This document shows positions 32,784 to 44,757 of a stretch of 64,000 nucleotides of DNA, one piece after another (within the stretch, counting starts at the first letter, position 1; each line of letters starts with the position of its first letter). The stretch comes from Crambe crambe. Taxonomy: Eukaryota; Porifera; Demospongiae; Poecilosclerida; Crambeidae. Location of the stretch: assembly GCA_963924555.1 (NCBI GenBank), contig OZ004583.1, positions 1,335,501-1,399,500 on the forward strand. Direction: 5' to 3'. The position numbers were made by a program, and so were the translations under genes. Below the pieces are notes generated by a model. It worked only from the letters and a program-made list of their open reading frames with translations, did not search any database and was not told the DNA's origin.

Positions 32784-33332
32784 TGTCACATGAAAAATGG
32801 TCCTCCGTGAAAAATGGTCCGGCGGACCATTTCTCGCAATAAAAGCACCCGGACAAAAACTTGTGATGAAATTGGTCCCCCCATGCGAAGTTTGGTCCGG
32901 CCCACGTTAGAAGTCTATGTAGTCTACCGTACGTGTATCTATATACTGGAAGCGGTGTACTGGTGGCTAGCCCTTCCCCTAGCCCCTACCCTAGCCCTAG
33001 CCCTAGCCAAGCCCTTTGACCATACAACACTATAGCCTTGGAGTTATGAAATGCACACCAGTAACTCCATACACCTAGGTGTGGTCACAATACCGAGTGA
33101 AAACAACCTCCGTACCCCTAGCTGTGGTCACATGACCACTCTAGCCCTAGCCCTAGCCCTAGCCAAGCCCTTTGGCCGTACAACCCTAGCCTTGGAGTTA
33201 CAAAATCCACACCACCAGTAGCTACCATTGACGGACCACTTTTATCAGTGAAGGACCATTTTTATCGATAAAAAAAATCTGACCGGATAGTCTGGGTGGA
33301 CCAATTTTGGCCGGACCAAATTTTTTGTGACA
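32784..33332. mobile_element. 549-bp Ginger-like MITE
   Basis: Ends are TGTCACA on the left and TGTGACA on the right, with weaker inverted similarity further in (AAATGGTCC against GGACCAAATTT). The target GAAC is duplicated, and the uninterrupted site is at 10380-10400 (AAGGGAACAAATATTGG). TGT ends, a 4-bp duplication and GGTCC-rich terminal repeats are shared with the element at 38504-40049, so it may be moved by the same machinery. Inside are short CCCTAG repeats. There is no coding frame. Confidence 0.85.
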
Positions 33333-33584
33333 GAACAAATATTAGTTCTATGAAGTGTAAGAAGGATTACAGTCCTATTAGCCACTACAGTCATATTAAT
33401 TTTCATACAGTAATTTTATGCCCTAGTATATTTCACTGTCATTAGCACAAGTCTTACCTCACGGATATTGTCAAAACAAGCAACCGTCTTTATTGCAGTG
33501 ATGAGATCAGTTTTACAGGCCGATCGTAACTTGAACTAATCTCTAGGATCTAGGAGCACGATCGTACGAAGCGTGGGAAATTAG

Positions 33585-34664
33585 ATGAGATCTAGGAGCG
33601 CGAGCACGAGCGTGGGAAATATAGATGAGGTGCAGGGAAATATAGATGAGGTGCAGGGAAATATAGATGAGGTGCAGGGAAATATAGATGAGGTGCAGGT
33701 AGGAGGGTCTCGCCGACCCTTTACCAACCGCGAAGGAAGGGCTAGACTAGACTTGGATAAGGAGATCAAGACAGATCACAAGTTTTCCAAGCGTTCACTC
33801 AGGCTAAATCAAAGATAGTAAGTATGTTGCAGCTAACGAAAAGCTTTAGCTAGGTACGTGTTATTCTGGAGAAGAAATGACCTGACCAAACAGCATGAAC
33901 TGACTGTATTAAAGCTGTGATGGGGAATTGATCCACAGAGTACTGGCATCAGGGTCTATCATTCAAGCTTCCAAATGAAGCTTTGTGAATGATTTTCTTT
34001 GTAGCAATCCATCTGCAGAGCATTTCCCCCGCCATGTAGCCAAGTCATATGACATCTATGCCAGCCCTTCCCTGGCAAGACGACCGCCACTCAAAAACAA
34101 TGCTAGCATGTTCGAACTAATGGAAAAAAGTGAGTAACACAATGTCAAGTTATCAATATCTGTCCTTCATGTTGGCTGTCTTTCATGTTTATTCCTCTCT
34201 TGGTTCTTTTAGACGGTCGAAAAGTAGTCAAATGAAGAGTGTGGTTTTGGAATAATGATCAGAACGAAACCTGTAAGATATCATTGTCTCTTTCATTCTA
34301 CCTCGTGGTGACCACACCCCTATCTTGATCTCCAGCTGACCCTGAAGTCTTCACTCATCAGGAGATGGTGAAGAGACCGAAGAAAATGGGACCTTCCTTT
34401 CTCTCCATTCTCTTGGAGTATAACAAAATCCCATTCTTTGAGTATGGAAAATTCAACGGAGAAGTGAGTTTTATGAATAAACCCTTTCCTTCTCTTGTTT
34501 CTCACTCTCCCCACCTCCTCCACCTCTTCCTTCTGCAGCATCCTCTATTCATTCTGCTCACTCCTTTGCACCCCCAATTTGCAACTATTAATAGCTTTAG
34601 GCTAAAACACTACTTTAACAAAACAATTTTCTCATATCTGCAGAATCATGGAGTGGCTGTGACA
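33585..34664 (+). pseudogene. Truncated SIN1 copy 2 with a new 21-bp-repeat start
   Basis: From 33750 the sequence follows SIN1 exons 2-5 and the start of exon 6, as in copy 1. It has the same extra T in the fourth exon (34245-34248) and the same out-of-frame join to gene 1 at about 34664. Copies 1 and 2 therefore descend from one fusion event. The substituted 5' end differs: four 21-bp repeats (33618-33700) encode VQGNIDE units, and an ATG at 33585 reads through them in frame into [12 protein letters not shown]. The shared frameshift still ends translation early, so the copy is a pseudogene. Confidence 0.85.
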
Positions 34665-36556
34665 ATGAACAGATCAATTCAGACATGGATAATGATGAGA
34701 TGGCCAAACTCTCAATGCTGGACCGCAGCAACAGTGTCCCGCTGATTGAAGTGACACCATGCTCCTCCAATGAGGACAGAAGGAGGTGCCAAGTGAAGAG
34801 AACGCTGAAGGAGAAGGCAAGTACATCAAATGACAAATGTATTGATGCAAGATGCAACTCTGACAAATATAATTCTCAGCCTCCTTCAGAAGGTGGAGCA
34901 GGCCACCCACTGGTAAGATTGTGCATCTTATAATCTCATTCTCATGAGAGTACATTCACTTAAGGAGTGTCCCGTGTCTTCTTAATGGAGTGCCCCCTTA
35001 ATAGAGTGCCCCTTTAATAGAGTGCCCCCTTAATTAATCAGTGTCTATTAGAAGACAGTAGTAACTCAATACTATAAAAGTGGAATCTCTTGATCCAACC
35101 AGAAAAAAAGGTGTCCTTATTAAAGTGGTGTCCTAAACAGTGTCTGTCATGATGACAGGAAATTAGATCCACTATAATAATACGTAAAACTTCTCTATTA
35201 TACTAGTTTTAAAAAATTCTTTTCACATCCAATATTTCAGCCTGGTGCTCAGGCCTTCCTCAGGAGATACAATAATAATAATATCATCCTTCATTACTTC
35301 TTTATTTCCATCGAATCTACAGAAAAAGGTTCGCAGGAGAGTAGGAGAAATCATTGCTGGTGGCAAATATTCATCAAGTGATGCATATTATGAGGTAATG
35401 ATCGAGAGTGAATACCCACAAGTGTTTGATTCTAATGTTACCTCTTCATCTTCCCTTGTACCTTCTTGTAACCACGTAGACCCCTGCTGTAGTGTCACCA
35501 ATGTATCCATCTCTGTCTGAAATCAGTTCAGTTAGTTCTGGCTCCAGCCACAGCAGTATTTCATCCAGAAGTAAGTAGCTGCGTAATGTGTACAGTAGCT
35601 AGTTCATCTGATGAACTGACTCATTCATTCTTGCAGTCATTTTAGTCAGCTTGGTGTATTAGGCATGGGTATAGTGTGGATTTCATGATTTTGAAAAATT
35701 ATTAATACATGCAAAAAAAAATCTTTGTCAGGTATGTGATAGGTAGTAGCTATGGATTTCATGGTTGATAATACACAAAAATATATGCAGTAGCTAGCCC
35801 ATCTGATTGTCTCAGACTTTATACATCTTGGAGTTAACTTGAGCTCCTGTCATGAACACTTGTCCTTCATATAACTATAGAGATATTAATTGTTGCATTG
35901 ATGTTGTAGCTACAGGGACTCAGGGAGTCAGCGTGACCTTTTTTGATCCTCTACTGCAGGTCACAGAGACTCAGATATGCACGTATATTGACTACGGAGT
36001 CAAGTTCCGATGACGGAAGATATTACAAGACAGTAACCATGGGTTCAAAGTGGAAAAGAGTAAGACTGACATGCAGTAACTAGCAGAGTACAGTATAGTG
36101 ATTAAATGTGAGAAAAAAGGAAATTCAAAGCTGAGTCATGTACATCTTTATATATACATAGTAGCTAGCTTGAGACTTACAAGGTAGCTAGGTTAACACA
36201 CAGTGCTGATAACCAATGAGGTTGTTTACTTACAAACTACTCTCCCTGCCCTCTTTCAGACACAAGAGTTGCGCATAATAATCCTACGGTACAATAGCTG
36301 TTTAACTATTCAAATGTACTTGCATTGCATTGTAAGAATTCTTATTGGCTTATTGTGTATTAGCATATTAGCCAATGCAGTCTCTCTCACTGTCCCACTT
36401 GAATGTGCAGGGCATGAACGTGTTGAAGAAAGTCACTACAAAAGGTGACGGATCCAATTCGTCACAGAAGCCTCCCAGAACTTTCCGCCGCTACAACACT
36501 ACTAAAAAAACACGCCCACATTCAGATGACGATGAATTTGGCACATTCCCATAGTT
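34665..36556 (+). pseudogene. Gene 1 3'-end copy D
   Basis: This copies gene 1 from within exon 5 to the stop codon in normal orientation, with only three minisatellite units at 34985-35035. Exon 5 is close to native except for ASTSNDKCIDAR in place of ASTSNNKRNDAR. Exon 8 has a one-base deletion (CAGATATGC for CAGATGATGC) that leads to an early stop. The last exon (36411-36554) is in frame and ends DDDEFGTFP. Confidence 0.82.
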
Positions 36557-36898
36557 TGGAACCTAACTTGTATAATTTGGAATCTAACCAAGCATTGTTA
36601 TTAATTTGGAACCTAAACAAACATTAGAATAATAGTCATTATATCATGATTAATTTCATCTCTCTTTTGAGCAATGCACTCAGTGACACGGCTAAGACAG
36701 ACCATGTGATGTCTACAGCTTCCAAGTCACTGCCAGGAATGATGCTGGAATTGGTGATCCAATTGAGATAATCACTGTTATTATTGTAAACAAAACAATG
36801 GTAACATAAACATGAGGAAAATTCACTTTAGCTACCTAAACTATGGAGACATTAATAATACATAGACTCAATCAGCCAATCATGACACACAGTAATTT

Positions 36899-37604
36899 TT
36901 ATACAATCTCTGAGGTTGCATCAATGTTAGTTTCTTGAATTGGAGTGACTATCATATGAACCAGAAGGGGTTTGTAGGAAGGTAGCACTAGCTCACTTTT
37001 GTCTGGTAGAGCTGTGATCACTCGTTTTGTCACACAGATCAGAGCTGCTGCTACTGCTGGAATGGACATAGAGTAGATATGGGAGTTACTGTATACGACA
37101 CTTAATTTTATTTGTTCATTGTATTTGTGAGTGCATGGAATAACGATTAACCTAAACAATTTTAGGGCATGTACGTAGCTAGTTCCCATGTGTTGGTAGA
37201 CAAGAGCAGAATTATGAGACAAAGGTAGCTATGTATTACGAGTCACCAGGAGGTCCAATATCATATAGGAGGTCCAATATGATATAGGAGGTCCGATATG
37301 ATATAGTACGTAGGTCTGATTGATATGATATAGGGCATAGGCATGGGGGCAGGGGGGGCACTTGCCCCTCACTTTTTTACTACTAACTTCGAAAACTGTA
37401 TGTAGCATCACTGCTTTGTTGTTGATATGAAGTTGTCAACCCATAATTATAGGTACAGACTTAGCCTCGTTCCCAGGCCTATTTTTTTTTTACAGACTAT
37501 ATAATTATATGCATATTATCTACCCTAGCATTAATACCATGTCCTTCCTCTTGAACAGCATTAATACCATGTCCTTCCTCTTGAACTCTGAAAGCTGATT
37601 CCAT
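36899..37604 (-). CDS. Gene Y, copy D: about 64-74 aa
   Basis: Exon 1 starts at 37604 (MESAFRVQEEGH). A 30-bp tandem duplication here gives two alternative GT donors, ending the exon at 37568 or 37538. Both keep phase with exon 2 (37056-36899). Exon 2 lacks the same 33 nt as copy C and carries one extra codon. The stop codon is unchanged. All changes are multiples of three. Confidence 0.5.
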
Positions 37605-38217
37605 CTTGACTGCTTGATTGAATAATTTACCACAGGTGATCACACTCTAGTTGACTGATAGATATAAGCATGGATTGTTACTTGGTGTTGTAACACACCA
37701 AATACTACAGTGGAACCTCCGAGTAAAGGACTCTTTGGGATCAGCCACTTTGTCCAGTTCTTTTCTTAGAGGTTAAAATTATATGGAAAATAATCATATA
37801 TACTACACCTTTTGATGGTACACTGACTATAACAGAAGGACCAAAAGAATATCACTCATGAGGAAGGTGGCACTGTTTTTATACGGGCACATTTGATATT
37901 CCCATAATGGTTGATAGATGATATTCCTAACTTATTATTTCAACTACCAAGTAGACATATCTAATATCAGAAAAGTCGATTCAACAATGAATGGAAGTAC
38001 TTACCAGTCAGTTTCTTTAGCTACTTAAATGCATAGACTCAATTAGCCAGCATGACACACAGTAATTTTTATACAATCTCAGAGATTGCATCAATATTAG
38101 TTTCTTGAATTGGAGAACCATTACAGTCCTATTAGCCACTACAGTCGTATTTGTAGAAACATTTTTCATACGGTAATTTTATGCCCTAGTAGCTATAGCT
38201 AGTATAATCATTAGCGT

Positions 38218-38375
38218 AAGTCTTACCTCACGGATATTGTCAAAATTGACTTTATTGCAGATCCGTTCGGATTATCAAAACGGATTGTCAAAAGTGTCAA
38301 AATGGTGTCAAAATTGACTTTATTGCAGATCCGTTCGGATTATCAAAAAGGATTGTCAAAATTACACTGATTACG
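38218..38375. repeat. Short tandem duplication upstream of SIN1 copy 3
   Basis: The segment TTGACTTTATTGCAGATCCG, with GATTATCAAAA following, occurs twice about 70 bp apart. Related single-copy sequence lies in the same position in the other cassettes (about 10545 and 33470). Confidence 0.75.
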
Positions 38376-38503
38376 TCCAAATGGTCAAAACATTTGGAGG
38401 CTGAGACTAGACTGCTCGGCCGATCGGGCGTTAGGGTCTCGCGCGCGCGCTGCTCAACAAAAAATGTAAATGATTACCGACACTCTTTTATCGCCAGTTG
38501 GCT

Positions 38504-40049
38504 TGTCACGCAAAATCCGGTCCCCCACCAAAAGTGGTCCCCCCGGACCAAAAGTAGCTGCCAAAAACCGTCCCCCCTTGCAAAAATTGGTCCCCTTGCG
38601 CAACCGTGCGCAATAATACAGCGTGCTCGGCTAGTTCTCTGTCATTTTTGGTGTCTGGCTGTGTCATGGATTCATGCTCTGAGACTGAAGAAGATAGAGA
38701 AGCTGTATTGGTGAGGGATGCGGTGCAATACCTTCAGAATGCTATTTACCCTCCAGGTAATGCAACTACTAACTAGAGTCTATTGCTAGCCATACAGTAC
38801 AGCCAGTAGTAAATCAGCTTGAGATTGTAGATACCTATATCACCACCCTTGCTAACGTTCTTTGTAGGAGCTACTAAGAATGAAAAGAGGGTCATTTATA
38901 GAAAGGCAGAGAGAATTATTGTGAGAAAGGGTGAAGTATTTTTCAAGAAGAAAGGTGGAGAGCAAGTGAGTTATACTGTAAATCTGCATGCATAGCTACC
39001 TGCAATAAAAATGTTAAAATATAAATATGTGTAGTTACTATCTCAAGTTGCATTTTGCTACAGGTGCATTATATCTCAGAGGGAAGAAAGATTGAGAATT
39101 TTGGAGTCTTGCCACTCAGAGCCAACTTCTGGACACCTAAGGTTGAAGAAAACAGTGGCACGTATTAATGAGAGATTCATTTGGCCTGGAATCATAAAAG
39201 ATGTTAATGAATTTGTGAGTTATAATTCTGTCTATATAATTTATTCTGTGCTACCAGCATGCAAGCAATGGTCATAATTATTAGCTATATCATTTTGGTG
39301 ATGGCATAGGTTGACAAATGTGACGCTTGCCAGAGGTATCGGCACAACCATGCAAAATTAGAAATGACCACTCAAATTAGCCAGTGCATGCAAGGCCATG
39401 GTGACCAGACATTTTGAGATTGTTATTTTGAACCCTGTAGGTGGGTACGATTGTGGACTTTTTGCGTGTACAATGGCCAGGACCCCTCGACTATCAGATT
39501 TGACCAGGCAATGATGCAGCAACATTTGATAGATGGGTTGTCAAACAAACTGTTAATGCCATTCCCTGGGAAAATTAAAAGGCGTGTGAAGAAGCTTGTA
39601 CCAGCAAGAACAGAGATGGTCAAGGTGTACTGCACATGCAGACTGCCGGATGATGGACACAAGATGATTGAGTGTTACCAATGTAAAGAATGGTACCACA
39701 CAAGTTGTGTTAAGATTCCCAGAACATATATAGACAATCGGAAGAAGTGGAACTGTGGTAGATGTATAATAGATGTAGCTATAATAATTTTAATAATAAT
39801 TATAGTGAGACCATGCCCTATACTGTATAATTTTTTTTTCTCTTAGCTGTGTTGAGATTATGAGTTGGGGGACTTACTTCAGTATGGAGGGGGGACCATT
39901 TTTTGCTGCCAATTTTGGTCCGGGAGGGGGACCATAATTTGCTTGGGGGGACTGTATTTGGCAGCCAATTTTGGTCCGGGGGACTGATTTTGGCAGCTAC
40001 TTTTGGTCCGGGGGGACCGCTTTTGGGGGGGACCGAATTTCGCGTGACA
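38504..40049 (+). mobile_element. Ginger-like DNA transposon with Ulp1 protease and PHD finger, integrase core deleted
   Basis: The termini are inverted: TGTCACGCAAAATCCGGTCC on the left, complementary to the right end GCGTGACA, with GGTCCCCCC-rich subterminal repeats. GGCT is duplicated at 38500-38503 and 40050-40053. The uninterrupted target is in intact SIN1 intron 1 at about 53140 (AGTTGGCTAGCTATC). TGT termini, a 4-bp duplication and a Gypsy-like integrase zinc module are hallmarks described for Ginger transposons, some of which also carry Ulp1-type protease and PHD domains. The rve catalytic core is missing, so this copy is non-autonomous. Confidence 0.88.
38666..39790 (+). pseudogene. 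Ginger-like transposase gene remnant: H2C2 - (deleted core) - Ulp1 C-terminus - PHD
   Basis: Exons are small with good splice sites. 38666-38756 gives an acidic start. 38875-38965 encodes KNEKRVIYRKAERIIVRKG. 39064-39213 encodes the integrase zinc module (ILESCHSEPTSGHLRLKKT, then FIWPGIIKDVNEF), which follows a one-base insertion. 39310 onward gives VDKCDACQRYRHNHAKL. The integrase core that should follow is absent. At 39441 the sequence resumes in a Ulp1/C48-type protease end with the catalytic-Cys motif GYDCGLFAC. This is frameshifted from the remaining GQDPSTIRFDQ tail. A PHD finger follows (VYCTCRLPDDGHKMIEC, CKEWYHTSCV, CGRC). The catalytic His and Asp of the protease are also gone. Confidence 0.82.
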
Positions 40050-40053
40050 GGCT

Positions 40054-41310
40054 AGCTATCACTTGAAGACTTGGATAAGGATAAGGAGATCAAGACAGAT
40101 CACAAGTTTTCCAAGCGTTCACTCAGGCTAAATCAAAGATAGTAAGTATGTTGCAGCTAACAAAAAGCATTAGCTAGGTACGTGGCCAAAACATGATGTA
40201 AAGAACTGACTGTATTAAAGCTGTGATGGGGAATTGTACCCACAGAGTACTGGCATCAGGGTCTATCATTCAAGCTCCCAGTTTAGTCCTTAGTGAATGA
40301 TTTTCTTTGTAGCAATCCATCTGCAGAGCATTTCCCCGCCATGCAGCCAAGTCATATGACATCTAGACAACCGCCACTCAAAAACGATACCAACATGTTT
40401 GAACTAATGGAAAAAAAGTGGAAACACAATGTCACTCATTATCAAGTTATCAATGGCTGTCCTTCATGTTTATTCCTTCTTTAGATGGTCAAAAAGCAGT
40501 CAAGTGAAGAGTGTGGTTCAGAACGAAACCTGTAAGATATCATTATCTCTTTCATTCCACCTTGGTAACCACACCCCCTCCTATTTTGACCTGCAGTTGA
40601 CCCTGAAGTCTTTTGCTCATCAGGAGGTGATGAAGAGACCGAAGGAAACGGGACCTTCCCTTCTCTCTACTCTCTTGGCAGAGTATAACAAAATCTACAC
40701 CAAATTCAACGGAGGAGTGGGTTATTTCTCTCCCCACTATTCATTCTGCTCCACTCCTTCGTACTTCCCTGCTCCCCCCTCCCCCTAATATGCAACTGTA
40801 GCTTTAGGCTAAACAAAACAAACAAAAACAAAATCATGTGATCTTTCTCGTATCTGCAGAATCATGGAGTGGCTGTAACCAACACGTACTACATATTCCT
40901 TTCAGTATCAAAGGTCAGTCAGTTGATGGGTTTTGAAAGTTGAATTCAAAAGTGAAAGTGAATACAATTAGACTTCACATCTGCTAAGCTGTCATTCTAA
41001 ATGTTCTGTTGTTCTTAGACTCCCCAGCAGCCCTTGAAAATTACAGTTATCTGTAAGTTCATCATCTCACTCTTTTTTTTCTTTCTTTTTTTTTTTGCAT
41101 CAGATACAGCCACTGTGAGTGATCTGATAGGACTCACTCTGTGGAAGTACATCGAAGAGACGAAAGAACTGTCAAGAAGGTAAGTTTAATCACAAGGGGC
41201 AAATCCTCTAGATCCTAGATGGCTGCAAGATGTGACAATGGCATCAACCCCCCAAAACAACAACAAATAAACAAACAAATAAGCTATGTATTTTGCACCT
41301 TTGACCCTTC
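40054..41310 (+). pseudogene. Truncated SIN1 copy 3 (exons 2-8)
   Basis: This copy extends further into SIN1 than copies 1 and 2. It contains exons 2 to 8 and the start of intron 8, before joining gene 1 sequence at about 41332. A trace of exon 1 (GACACTCTTTTATC, 38480-38493) survives on the far side of the Ginger-like insertion, so that element landed in intron 1. Exon 2 has a 6-bp duplication (GGATAAGGATAAGG). Exon 4 lacks 15 nt in frame. Exon 8 lacks one A (AAAGAACTGTC), which shifts the frame inside the CRIM-coding region. The fusion point differs from copies 1 and 2, so it arose separately. Confidence 0.85.
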
Positions 41311-41331
41311 GACCCTCCTGATGCTGTACAG

Positions 41332-43461
41332 CAGCTGCTGATTGAAGTGACACTGTGATCCTTCAATGAGGACAGAAGGAGGTGCCAAGTGAAGAGAACG
41401 CTGAAGGAGAAGGCAAGTACATCAAATGACAAACGTAATGATGCAAAATACAACTCTGACAAATATAATTCCAGTCTCCTTCAGAAGGTGGAGCAGGCCA
41501 CCCACTGGTAAGATTGTGCATCTCATACTCAATAATGCGAATATATTCACTTAAGGAGTGTCCCGTGTCTTCTTAATAGAGTGCCCTCTTAATAGAGTGC
41601 CCCCTTAATCAATCAGTGTCTATTAGAAGACAGTAGTAACTCAGTACTATAAAAGTGGAATCTCTTGATCCAACCAGAAAAAAAGATTGTCAGGAATTAA
41701 GTGTCCTTTAATATCAAGGAATTAGATCCATGATATAAGGAATTAAGTGTCCTTTAATATCAAGGAATTAGATCCACTATACTTTCTTTTCACATCCAAC
41801 ATTTCGGCCTGGTGCTCAGGCCTTCCTCAGGAGGTACAATAATAATACAATCCTTCATTACTTCTTCAAATCTACAGATGCAGGAGAGTAGGAGAAATCA
41901 TTATTGCTGGTGGCAAATATTCATCAAGTGATGGATAATGAGAGTGAATACCCACAAGTGTTTGATTCTAATGTTACCTCTTCATCTTCCCTTGTACCTT
42001 CTTGTAACCACGTAGACCCCTGCTGTAGTGTCACCGATGTATCCATCTCTGTCTGAAATCAGTTCGGTTAGTTCTGGCTCCAGCCACAGCAGTAATTCAT
42101 CCAGAAGTAAGTAGCTGTGTAGTGTGTACAGTAGCTAGTTCATCTGATGAACTGACTCATTCATTCTTGCAGTCATTTTTGTCAGGTATGTGATGGGTAG
42201 TATAGATTCCATGGTTAATAATATATGCAGTAGCTAGCCCATCTGATTGTCTCAGACTTTATACATCTTGCAGTTAACTTGAGCTCCTGTCATGAACACT
42301 TGTCCTTCATATTAATTGTTGCATTGACGTTGTAGCTACAGGGACTTAGGGAGTCAGTGTGACCTTTTTGATCCTCTGCAGGTCAGATGATGCATGTATA
42401 TTGACTACGGAATCAAGTTCCAATGATGGAAGATATTATAAGACAGTAACCATGGGTTCAAAGTGGAAAAGAGTAAGACTGACATGCAGTAATTATTCTC
42501 CATGCATGCAGAGTATAGCAGCTATATATTAAATGTGAGAAAAGAGGAGATTCAAAGTTAATTTCATTTACATTTACATACAGTGGAACCTCCGAATAGA
42601 AAAGACCTTTGTCCTTATCTCGGAGGTTGCCTTATCTTGGAGGTTTTACAAACAAAGTATTATTTCCATGCAAAAAAGTGTCTGATGTATTGTTTAGAAA
42701 AGTAGTCATAAATGAGTGCTTTCCTTAAGGTGGATTTAGCAGGTATTACTGTCTCTCTAAAGCTATAATTATAATATCCAAATGTTTATCTGCCTCTAAG
42801 ATCTGCTACTGGACAGCTCAAGACTTAGCTAGCTATGTCATTATAATAATTTCATTCGCGCGCTCATTTAGAAAGTAATCTATGGGTGTGGCTTGTGTGT
42901 GTGGCTTAATGGCCACTTTTCAGTTTATATTGATTCTGATTGCTTTGGATATCGAGCAGTGTCCGCTGTCCAGAGTTCGGAGGTAGTCCGTTTCTCAGAC
43001 ACTAGTTCTATGGTAAATTCAATCGGTACTTTGATGGTTGTCCGTTTTATGGAGGTCATCTGCTTCTGGGAGGGTTTGCTAGCCAGCTTGTAAATTTACA
43101 AGCCTTTACAACAGGTAGCTAGGTCAACACACAGTATTTCAATAAGATTATACCAATGAGATTGTACTTACAAGCTACTCAGAGTCCCCGCCCTCTTTCA
43201 GACACAATTATCTATAAGAGTTGCATTGATTTAACTATTCAAATGTGTTTGCATTGCATTGTTATTGTGTATTAGTATATTAGCCAATGTCAGTCTCTCT
43301 CACTGGTCCCACTTGAATGTGCAGGGCATAAACGTGTTGAAGTCACTACAAAAGGTGACGGATCCAATTCATCACAGAAGCCTCCCAGAACTTTCTGCCG
43401 CTACAGCACTACTAAAAACCACGCCCACATTCAGATGACGACGAATTTGGCACATTCCCAT
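41332..43461 (+). pseudogene. Gene 1 3'-end copy E
   Basis: Gene 1 homology begins inside exon 5 (GCTGATTGAAGTGACACTGTG, including a TGA). It runs through exon 6 (degraded, with the splice-site region changed), exon 7, exon 8 and the last exon (43325 onward). Exon 8 has a 10-nt deletion after its acceptor, which leads to a stop. The last exon lacks the AAG AAA codons and has the shortened A run seen in copy C. It is clearly non-functional. An insertion interrupts the last intron at about 42585-43080. Confidence 0.82.
42585..43080. mobile_element. Probable pogo/Tigger-type non-autonomous insertion
   Basis: About 500 bp are present here but absent at the equivalent place in copies A-D. The left end TACAGTGGAACCTCCGAATAG has the CAGTGGAACCTC form of pogo-like termini. 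The right end is less clear, with GTCCGTTTTATGGAGGTC near 43042-43059. No transposase frame is present. Confidence 0.45.
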
Positions 43462-44240
43462 AGTTTGGAACCTAACTTGTATAATTTGGAATCTAACCAA
43501 GCATGTTATTTATTTGGAACGAATTAGAATAATATTAATTTCATCTCTCTTTTTGTTATAAAATAAAATTTTTAAAAAAATTAAAAGAAAATTGGAGCGC
43601 TGGCAGACTATACATCAAATTAATACTATGCCTGTGATCTGGAGCTTACTGAACCATATACACATGTGTCATCTGAATCCAAACCGCCTTTCTTGGCTGC
43701 TTTCTTGCAATCTTCTTGCTTAATATTTCGGTAAAATATCCTAGCAACACGTTCTTGTAGCCTCCTAGTTTAATGCTTGCAGTAGTAAATCTATGATACT
43801 TGTAGCTAATCATGTTTAATGTAGCTACTGTAATACTTGTACTGTATGTGTTGAACCCGAATAAGTTCTGACTCAGTTAATTGCTCGGACTCGCTAGCTA
43901 TTCTTAAAGTAAACACCACAGCTTTCCAGTCTCCTGCTAATCTCTGTATTGTGCATATCTGGATAGCAGGTAGGTTCATCTATTCTGCATTTATGCAGCT
44001 GAACTCCAGCTGAGCCCAAACCATAATGGTATTCATTAAAACAGCTATTAATATATACTAATTTCCTAATGGCTTAATGGCATTCATTGGTCAATTTTTG
44101 TATTGGGATGAACCATAGCATCTCTATACAGTACTTGGGATACATATTAATGCTGAGGATAAAAATATGCACTTATATAATAAAGCAATAGGTAATTGAT
44201 AACTAGCTATGTAAAAACCCGGCCAGTTAGCTAAGTATTT

Positions 44241-44757
44241 TTATACGACTTCAGAGGTAGCATCAATGTCAGTCTCTTGTATTGGAAAGACCATCATATG
44301 AACTGTGATAGTGTTACTTGGCATTGCATGGGGTCTTTGAGGTATCGGAAGGGTGTTGGAAGGTAGGACTAGCTCACTTTTATCTGGTAGAGCTGTGATC
44401 ACTTGCTCTGTCACACATATCAGAGCTGCTGCTGCTGGAATAGAGTGGATATAGCTATGGGAATTTTGTTCATCTTACTTGTGAATGGAATAACAATATT
44501 TTAGGGCATGTATATATAACTAGTTCCCATGTGTTGGTAGACAGGAGCAGAATAATGAGACGAAGGTATGGATTATGAGTCACCAGGGGCATAGGAAAAG
44601 GGGGGTGGGGGGATTGCCATTGATATAAAGTGGTCAACCCATAATAGGTACAGACTATTATTATCTATACCCTAGCATTAATACCATGTCCTTCCTCTTG
44701 AGCAGCATTAATACCATGTCCTTCCTCTTGAACAGCAACTCCAAAAGCTAATTCCAT
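44241..44757 (-). CDS. Gene Y, copy E: 78 aa
   Basis: Exon 1 (44757-44715) encodes MELAFGVAVQEEGH. A duplicated donor segment lies just downstream, as in copy D. Exon 2 (44434-44241) encodes the Ala-rich start, [12 protein letters not shown] and the end NIDATSEVV before TAA. The total is 237 nt, in frame. The copy lies left of the large transposon mosaic. Confidence 0.55.

Noticed and set aside
32975-33170. CCCTAG repeats considered as interstitial telomere
   Set aside because: The motif is not the animal TTAGGG repeat, the runs are very short, and they lie inside a MITE with defined ends.
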